Source of the DNA: Burkholderiaceae bacterium
GTDB taxonomy: Bacteria; Pseudomonadota; Gammaproteobacteria; Burkholderiales; Burkholderiaceae_D
NCBI GenBank assembly: GCA_030158675.1
Contig: JAOASL010000048.1
Location: 1-64,000 of the forward strand
DNA: 64,000 bases
Reading direction: 5' to 3'
Under the pieces are notes generated by a model. It was not told the DNA's origin, ran no database searches, and was given only the letters and a program-made list of their open reading frames with translations. The position numbers and the translations under genes were made by a program. How positions within the stretch are numbered: position 1 is the stretch's first letter; each line of letters starts with the position of its first letter. Shown here one piece after another: positions 57,173-64,000 of the stretch.

Positions 57173-57544
57173 ATGCGCAAACCGCTGAACCTGCTTCTGA
57201 CGCTGTTGATCGTCGCCATGCTGGCCCTGGCCGCCTACACCTGGCTGACGCTGAGCTGGTCATATTCGTCCGGCGAACGTGCCGGGCTGCTGCAAAAATT
57301 CTCAAAGAAGGGATGGCTCTGCAAAACCTGGGAAGGCGAATTGCTGCTAACCAGCATGCCGGGCGCAATCCCGGAGAAATTCGAGTTTTCGGTGCGCAAC
57401 GATCAGATCATCGATGCACTGACCCGCAACGCGGGCCGTAAAGTCATCCTGACCTACGAGCAGCACAAGGGAGTGCCGAGTTCGTGCTTCGGCGATACCG
57501 AATATTTCGTGACCAGCGTGGTGCCGTTCAAAGATCAGCCCTGA
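57173..57544 (+). CDS. Membrane-anchored protein of unknown function
   Basis: 123 residues: an N-terminal helix (LLLTLLIVAMLALAAYTWL, about 7-26), then a soluble domain GWLCKTWEGELLLTSMPGAI with two Cys (about 50 and 108) that could form a disulfide if periplasmic, ending EYFVTSVVPF. Short proteins of this form with WEGEL-like starts are common hypothetical proteins in proteobacteria. Function not assigned. Confidence 0.75.
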   Translation: MRKPLNLLLTLLIVAMLALAAYTWLTLSWSYSSGERAGLLQKFSKKGWLCKTWEGELLLTSMPGAIPEKFEFSVRNDQIIDALTRNAGRKVILTYEQHKGVPSSCFGDTEYFVTSVVPFKDQP

Positions 57545-57621
57545 TACCAGACGACCAGACATTGCGCCGGATTTTCTTTCCGGTGCCGCCGGTCTAAAGG
57601 TTTTCTGCACGGGAGCTTCGC

Positions 57622-57852
57622 ATGAAAACCGACGGCAAATCCTTTCAGGTCAGCACGCAAAGACCGAAGCACAAAGAGGCGCTGCCACGGCTGCCGCATG
57701 AGCATGATGAATCCGATGACAGTCAGCAGAGTGAACTGCGCGGCGATATGTGTCAGGCTTTTGACGACATCATGTCCGGCCAGCAAGACACTGACCTGCG
57801 CGAAGCGCGCGGGGTAGAAGACGTGGTGAAAGAATGGGTGAAGCGGCGCTGA
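57622..57852 (+). CDS. Small acidic/basic hypothetical protein
   Basis: 76 residues with GGGAG six bases before ATG 57622. Low in hydrophobic residues (KALPRLPHEHDESDDSQQSE type composition), so probably disordered in its first half with a helix at the end (VEDVVKEWVKRR). No family recognised. It overlaps no other gene and ends before the convergent MBL gene. Confidence 0.6.
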   Translation: MKTDGKSFQVSTQRPKHKEALPRLPHEHDESDDSQQSELRGDMCQAFDDIMSGQQDTDLREARGVEDVVKEWVKRR

Positions 57853-57892
57853 CTGCGGCGGCGAGGTGGTGAGTTTGCGGGCACGGTCTGGG

Positions 57893-58813
57893 TCAGCGGC
57901 TCGCCTCGACATTCACGATGAACTGTTCTTCCACCGCCAGCGCACCGGCGCGCCGCAATTGCGTGATCGCCCAGTGCGCGAGATGGATCACCCCGAAGTT
58001 CAGGTAGCGCCGGTTGGCTGCGGTGACCAGCGGTATGCTGGCCAGCAGCGCCGGCACTTCGGTCAGCCGGATCTTCTGCCGCTCCATCAGCAGGAATTTC
58101 AGCAAGACCTTGATTCCGTTCTGCGCATTGCGGACCGGATCGGCCTCGAGGTAACCGATTCGCGAATAGGCTTCCTTCAGCGCCGCTTTCACCTCGGTAA
58201 ACGGCTTGCCATGACCGGGTATCACGACCTGCGGTTGCAGGTCGTCAATCATGTCCAGTGTCGCCCGCGTTTCCTGAAAACCACCCCAGCCATCAAGCGC
58301 CGGGAAGACCACACCGAAGCCTTTTTCCCATAAGGCATCGGCAGAAATCAGGATGCCGTGCTTCTGGTTGTGCAGCAGCAGCGAGTACGGATGATGGCCC
58401 GGCGCGGACAACGCTTCCCAGGACAGATCGCCGAGCTCGATCACATCGCCCGGGCTGATCGCGGCGTCCGCATGGAAAGGCTCGCAGCGCTGACCGGTGG
58501 CGGCGAAGGTCGGCGCCATTCGCTCCCAGTCATTCACGCGATCGAATTCGGCAACTGGCACATGGGTGCACAGCTGCGGATAGTGCATCTGCAAAATACG
58601 GTTGCCGCCGCAATGATCCGAATGCAAATGCGTGTTGTAGATCGCGTCCAGCGGACGGTCTTTCAGCAGGTGGCGCACGAGCGCCAGTGTCTGCTCCGCA
58701 TGGGTGCAGTAACCGGTGTCAACGATCGCCGTGCGTGTCTTACCGATGAACAGCACATTGTTTGACGACAGCCAGCCGCGCTCGAGCACGCGCATCGAAT
58801 CCGGGAGTTTCAT
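57893..58813 (-). CDS. MBL-fold metallo-hydrolase
   Basis: 306 residues of the metallo-beta-lactamase fold. The metal site is YNTHLHSDHCGGNR (H-x-H-x-D-H), with LSAPGHHPYSLLLHNQKHGI and VVIPGHGKPFTEVKAAL supplying further His ligands. General thioester or ester hydrolase; substrate unknown. I chose ATG 58813, which overlaps the upstream gene stop by four bases; an open frame extends further upstream but lies inside other genes. It is the last gene of the minus-strand operon that begins with the MCC alpha gene. Confidence 0.88.
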   Translation of the reverse strand: MKLPDSMRVLERGWLSSNNVLFIGKTRTAIVDTGYCTHAEQTLALVRHLLKDRPLDAIYNTHLHSDHCGGNRILQMHYPQLCTHVPVAEFDRVNDWERMAPTFAATGQRCEPFHADAAISPGDVIELGDLSWEALSAPGHHPYSLLLHNQKHGILISADALWEKGFGVVFPALDGWGGFQETRATLDMIDDLQPQVVIPGHGKPFTEVKAALKEAYSRIGYLEADPVRNAQNGIKVLLKFLLMERQKIRLTEVPALLASIPLVTAANRRYLNFGVIHLAHWAITQLRRAGALAVEEQFIVNVEASR

Positions 58814-59250
58814 TTTTTCATTTCGTAAGCGAGCGAGATGCGCGCAAACTCGGCCAGCAAATCCTGCGTGCCGCCATTGAAGGTATAGAACGCGGTGCCG
58901 GTACGCACCACCAGACGCGGCGGCGACAGCCAGCCGGCACGCGGCAGGCCGATCAGCTTGGCACCGCGCACATCCGGCCACATGACTTGCTTGCCGAGCA
59001 GGCCGCTTTGCCGGATGCCGTCCGCGTCTATCGTCACGGTCGCATGCAGGAAGCCGCGATAAGAGAGCAGCAGCAACAGGATCGCGCCGAGCAGCAAAGC
59101 CTGCGCGCTGAGGTCGCCGCCATGGCGTATCAGAAAGCTGGCGGCATAGCCGGCCAGACCGAAGGTGAACAGCGTGGCGATCAGCTTGAACCACGGGCTG
59201 TAGGCCGGGCCGTTGACGACGCCGGCCGGCTGATATCCGATGCGCTGCAT
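58810..59250 (-). CDS. Small two-helix membrane protein, PH-like
   Basis: 146 residues. Two hydrophobic helices, about 23-43 and 52-70 (LIATLFTFGLAGYAASFLIR and ALLLGAILLLLLSYRGF), then a beta-rich part VTIDADGIRQSGLLGKQVMW and RLVVRTGTAFYTFNGG that resembles bacterial PH domains. Start is uncertain: ATG 59250, or GTG 59271 within the preceding gene. It overlaps the MBL gene by four bases. Function unknown. Confidence 0.65.
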   Translation of the reverse strand: MQRIGYQPAGVVNGPAYSPWFKLIATLFTFGLAGYAASFLIRHGGDLSAQALLLGAILLLLLSYRGFLHATVTIDADGIRQSGLLGKQVMWPDVRGAKLIGLPRAGWLSPPRLVVRTGTAFYTFNGGTQDLLAEFARISLAYEMKK

Positions 59251-59257
59251 CACGGGA

Positions 59258-59464
59258 TCAGCCGGCTGCACGGCGCTGCAGTATGGCCAGCCAGACCTGA
59301 CGCTTGCGCGCCTCCGGCGCTACGCCCCAGTCGATGATTTCGTCGACGGTGCGCTGGCAGCCCTTGCACAGCCCGCTGCCGGCATCCATCACACACAGGC
59401 CGATGCACGGCGACGGCATCGGCCCCTGATGGGTACGCGGATCGAAGGTCTCGGCACGGTTCAT
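59258..59464 (-). CDS. DUF1289 protein
   Basis: 68 residues with the DUF1289 signature PSPCIGLCVMDAGSGLCKGC (four Cys), RTVDEIIDWGVAP following. These small cysteine-rich proteins probably bind a metal or Fe-S cluster; no function is established. It lies four bases after the thioesterase stop and just before the membrane protein gene. Confidence 0.88.
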   Translation of the reverse strand: MNRAETFDPRTHQGPMPSPCIGLCVMDAGSGLCKGCQRTVDEIIDWGVAPEARKRQVWLAILQRRAAG

Positions 59465-59468
59465 GGTG

Positions 59469-59900
59469 TCAAAGCCCCGCACGCTGTTTTTTTTCCGCGA
59501 GCCGGACGTGGAATTTTTCCGCGATGACGATAGTGCGCTCATGCTCGCCCTCGCTGATCTTGTCGAGCCCGTCCCAGGCCTCGACCCGGAAGCGCACACG
59601 CCGACCTTCCACCTCGACCAGTTCGCCGCGTATCGTCAGTGTCATGCCGGGCGGCGTGGCCGCGAGATGCGAGAAGCTTACATGCGTGCCAAGACTCTGC
59701 TCGACCGGCCAGTCCATGTGCGGAATGATCGCCTGCGTGCAGGCCAGCTCCATCAGTCCCACCATGTAGCCGGTGGCCAGCACCGCCGGCATCTGCTGCG
59801 CAAACGCAGTGTGCTCGCCGAACAATGCCGGCACCACCGCACGCTCGGGCACCGTGGTCTGCCATTCGAAAGTGATGCCCGGTTGCAGCGTGTCTTTCAT
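59469..59900 (-). CDS. Hotdog-fold thioesterase family protein
   Basis: 143 residues of the hotdog fold, similar to fluoroacetyl-CoA thioesterase-like proteins: TVPERAVVPALFGEHTAFAQ, LATGYMVGLMELACTQAI, GTHVSFSHLAATPPGMTL and RRVRFRVEAWDG. It probably hydrolyses an acyl-CoA. The start overlaps the HMG-CoA lyase stop by four bases, so it is coupled to branched-chain acyl-CoA catabolism genes, perhaps as a safety thioesterase. Confidence 0.85.
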   Translation of the reverse strand: MKDTLQPGITFEWQTTVPERAVVPALFGEHTAFAQQMPAVLATGYMVGLMELACTQAIIPHMDWPVEQSLGTHVSFSHLAATPPGMTLTIRGELVEVEGRRVRFRVEAWDGLDKISEGEHERTIVIAEKFHVRLAEKKQRAGL

Positions 59901-60817
59901 TGCGCCAGCTCCGTTGCGCGACGCGCCGCAATCGCATTACCGGCACGGCTAGACGCCTTTCTGCCGAGATGCCGCGATATGAATTGTCCTGCATCGACGA
60001 CTGCCTCAAGATCAACCCCCGTGTGTATCCCCAGCCCGAGCAGAAGATACAGCACATCCTCGGTCGACACGTTGCCCGTTGCGCCTTTTGCATACGGGCA
60101 TCCGCCCAGTCCTGCAACTGACGAATGGAAGATCGATACACCGACTCCCAGCGCGGCATAAATATTCACCAGCGCCTGACCATAGGTGTCATGGAAGTGT
60201 CCGGCCAGCTGCCCGAGCGGAAATTCGCGCGCGACCCGTTCGAACACCCGCTGCACTTTATCTGCGGTGCCGACGCCGATCGTGTCAGCGATATCGATCT
60301 CGTCGCAGCCAAGATCGCGCAGCCGTTGTGTCACGTCGGCCACCGCATCAGGCGCGACCTCGCCCTGATAAGGACAGCCGAGCGCACAGCTGAGGCTGCC
60401 GCGCAGCCGCAGGCCGTTCGCCTTCGCCGCCAGTGCGACATCGCGAAAACGCTCGATCGATTCAGCGATGGAGCAATTGATGTTCTTCTGCGAAAAAGCC
60501 TCCGACGCCGCAGCAAAGATCACCACCTCATCGGCGCGCGCCGCCAGCGCGGCCTCAAAGCCTTTCATGTTCGGCACCAGCGCCGAATAGATTGTGCCGG
60601 GACGACGCGCGATCTGCTGCATCACATCGGTCGAGGTGGCCATCTGCGGCACCCACTTCGGCGACACGAATGACGCGGCCTCGACATTCGGAAAACCGGC
60701 CGCGGACAAGCGGTTGACCAGCTCAACCTTGACCTCGACCGGAATGGTTTCTTTCTCGTTTTGCAGTCCGTCGCGCGGACCGACTTCCACCAGCCTGACC
60801 TTCGATGGCATGCCCAT
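59897..60817 (-). CDS. liuE: Hydroxymethylglutaryl-CoA lyase
   Basis: 306 residues of the HMGL-like TIM barrel. RLVEVGPRDGLQNEKETIPV holds the catalytic Arg-Asp, HFHDTYGQALVN the metal-binding His, and GLGGCPYAKGATGNVSTED the signature Cys loop. It splits HMG-CoA into acetoacetate and acetyl-CoA, the last step of leucine degradation. ATG 60817 has GAGG upstream; ATG 60811 is possible. The gap after the carboxylase stop is two bases. Confidence 0.95.
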   Translation of the reverse strand: MGMPSKVRLVEVGPRDGLQNEKETIPVEVKVELVNRLSAAGFPNVEAASFVSPKWVPQMATSTDVMQQIARRPGTIYSALVPNMKGFEAALAARADEVVIFAAASEAFSQKNINCSIAESIERFRDVALAAKANGLRLRGSLSCALGCPYQGEVAPDAVADVTQRLRDLGCDEIDIADTIGVGTADKVQRVFERVAREFPLGQLAGHFHDTYGQALVNIYAALGVGVSIFHSSVAGLGGCPYAKGATGNVSTEDVLYLLLGLGIHTGVDLEAVVDAGQFISRHLGRKASSRAGNAIAARRATELAQ

Positions 60818-60818
60818 C

Positions 60819-62801
<1,983 letters not shown>

Positions 62802-62887
62802 GTCTCGCTCCGGTCTTCCTTATTAATTTTTGTTTCAGGTCAGTTCGTTCAGGCTTCAGACCGATCAACGATGGGTCCCGGCTCGCA

Positions 62888-64000
62888 TCAGGCACAACGC
62901 GTCAGCACCGCCAGAGTTTTCTCTCCCAGCCACCCAATCTCGTCCTCCGTCAGCACATACGGCGGCATCCAGTACACGGTCGTGCCGATCGGGCGCAGCA
63001 GCAATGCCTGCTGCAAGGCCTCGGTGAAGAAGCGCCGCGAAAATCCCGCAGCCACAGCCGGCGTCACATCGAATGCGCAGATCATCCCGCGCTGCCGTGC
63101 ATTGCTGACCGCCGGATGCGCGGCCACCTTCGCCAGCGCCGCAGCGAGTTGCCGCGCGCGCCCCTGGTTCTGCGCGATCACGTCGTCTTCATCGAAAATG
63201 TCCAGCGTCGCCAGCGCCGCACGGCACGCCAGCGGATTGCCGGTGTACGAATGCGAGTGCAAAAAGCCGCGCGCCATGTCCGGGTGATAGAAGGCCTGGT
63301 ACACGTCATCGGTCGTCATCACCAGCGACAGCGGCAGATAGCCGCCGCTGATGCCCTTCGACAGGCAGAGGAAGTCCGGCCAGATGCCGGCCTGTTCGCA
63401 GGCAAAGAAGCTGCCGGTGCGGCCGCAGCCGACCGCGATCTCGTCAGCCACCAGATGGACAGCAAACTCGTCGCACAGCATGCGCAGCGCGCTCAGGTAA
63501 GCCGGCTCGTACATTGCCATGCCGACCGCGCACTGCACCAGCGGCTCGACGATCACCGCGGCGATCTGCGATGCGCGCCGCTCGAACAGTTCACGCATCT
63601 GCTGCAGTGCCGCGTCGGTGCCGGCCACCGCCGGTGACGCGACCACATGCGCGCGCCTGACCATGGCAGCATAGGCGTCGGTGAAGATCGGCACATCGGT
63701 CACGCCGAGCGCGCCGACGGTCTCGCCGTGGTAGCTGCCAGACAGGCAGACGAATTCCTGCTTCTGCTCGCGGCCGCGGTTGCGCCATGAATGCAGGCTC
63801 ATTTTCAGCGCGATCTCAACGGCCGACGCGCCGTCGGACGCGAAGAAACAGTGACCGAGCGCGTGGCCGGTCCTGGCCGCCAGCCGCTCGGACAGCTGCA
63901 CCACCGGCTCGTGCGTGAAGCCGGCCAGCATCGCGTGCTCAAGCCGGTCGAGCTGATCCTTCAGCGCCGCATTGATGCGCGGGTTCGCATGGCCGAACAA
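62888..64000 (-). CDS. bioA: Adenosylmethionine-8-amino-7-oxononanoate aminotransferase BioA (5' end outside window)
   Basis: 370 residues are inside the window; about 60-70 N-terminal residues are missing at the right edge. Class III PLP aminotransferase: GHCFFASDGASAVEIALKMS, CLSGSYHGETVGALGVTD, HLVADEIAVGCGRTGSFFAC (Asp of the PLP site) and the Lys in FLCLSKGISGGYLPLSLV. It makes DAPA in biotin synthesis with SAM as amino donor. It lies upstream of, and in the same direction as, a biotin-dependent carboxylase gene, with an 86-bp gap. Other bio genes are outside. Confidence 0.92.
   Translation of the reverse strand: MFGHANPRINAALKDQLDRLEHAMLAGFTHEPVVQLSERLAARTGHALGHCFFASDGASAVEIALKMSLHSWRNRGREQKQEFVCLSGSYHGETVGALGVTDVPIFTDAYAAMVRRAHVVASPAVAGTDAALQQMRELFERRASQIAAVIVEPLVQCAVGMAMYEPAYLSALRMLCDEFAVHLVADEIAVGCGRTGSFFACEQAGIWPDFLCLSKGISGGYLPLSLVMTTDDVYQAFYHPDMARGFLHSHSYTGNPLACRAALATLDIFDEDDVIAQNQGRARQLAAALAKVAAHPAVSNARQRGMICAFDVTPAVAAGFSRRFFTEALQQALLLRPIGTTVYWMPPYVLTEDEIGWLGEKTLAVLTRCA

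Overview
The window looks like a chromosome segment of a GC-rich betaproteobacterium, most likely Burkholderiales near Oxalobacteraceae (Herbaspirillum/Noviherbaspirillum type). Reasons: Burkholderiales-style gene content (IcmF, GH15-otsB-otsA, a HAAT/acyl-CoA ligase operon, MCC alpha plus HMG-CoA lyase), the ped-type quinoprotein alcohol oxidation genes, and HrpL-type promoter boxes. This placement is inference from gene families; no rRNA, tRNA, CRISPR array or replication origin was seen.

Layout. 1-3.7 kb is an AT-rich accessory patch: a truncated minus-strand gene at the window edge, an IS5-family remnant, a TPR protein gene, a short ORF and degraded coding scraps, decayed IS3- and IS5-type transposase pieces, and one complete IS5-family element with matching terminal repeats. 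A TetR gene with a broken 5' end follows, then icmF (fused isobutyryl-CoA mutase) behind a LiuR-like operator and followed by a strong terminator. 8-11.7 kb has two photolyase/cryptochrome genes and rarD. 11.7-15.8 kb holds two candidate type III effector genes (one frameshifted), each preceded by an hrp-box-like promoter and separated by ettA. A ROK kinase follows.

17-35 kb is the metabolic core, a pyrroloquinoline-quinone (PQQ) alcohol oxidation locus: a PQQ-linked ABC transporter, a quinoprotein alcohol dehydrogenase with the D-x-D signature of lanthanide enzymes, pqqBCDE, four envelope genes (ExbB-like, ExbD-like with a periplasmic beta domain, a membrane protein, a lipoprotein) in the same operon, a prolyl aminopeptidase, a sigma-54 activator (AcoR type), cytochrome c-550 PedF, a MoxJ-type binding protein, and a NosR-like flavin/iron-sulfur membrane protein with ApbE. 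Both the dehydrogenase and pedF have consensus sigma-54 promoters, so the adjacent activator probably controls them. No recognisable pqqA was found.

35-45 kb: a Kv-type channel, an SRPBCC protein with a zinc alcohol dehydrogenase, two paralogous outer-membrane barrels, a three-gene trehalose operon whose OtsA carries a membrane sensor-like N-terminus, and a Crp/Fnr regulator. 45.7-54 kb is a branched-chain/HAAT-type ABC transporter operon bounded by two acyl-CoA ligases. 54-57.9 kb has an unrecognised 529-aa protein, a nitronate monooxygenase and small genes. 57.9-62.8 kb is a minus-strand operon with MCC alpha subunit, HMG-CoA lyase, a thioesterase, a DUF1289 protein, a small membrane protein and an MBL hydrolase. 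bioA runs off the right edge.

Together, the core oxidises alcohols in the periplasm with PQQ, passes electrons to PedF, and possibly to a flavinylated NosR-like membrane protein. IcmF and the MCC/HMG-CoA lyase genes belong to branched-chain acyl-CoA catabolism.
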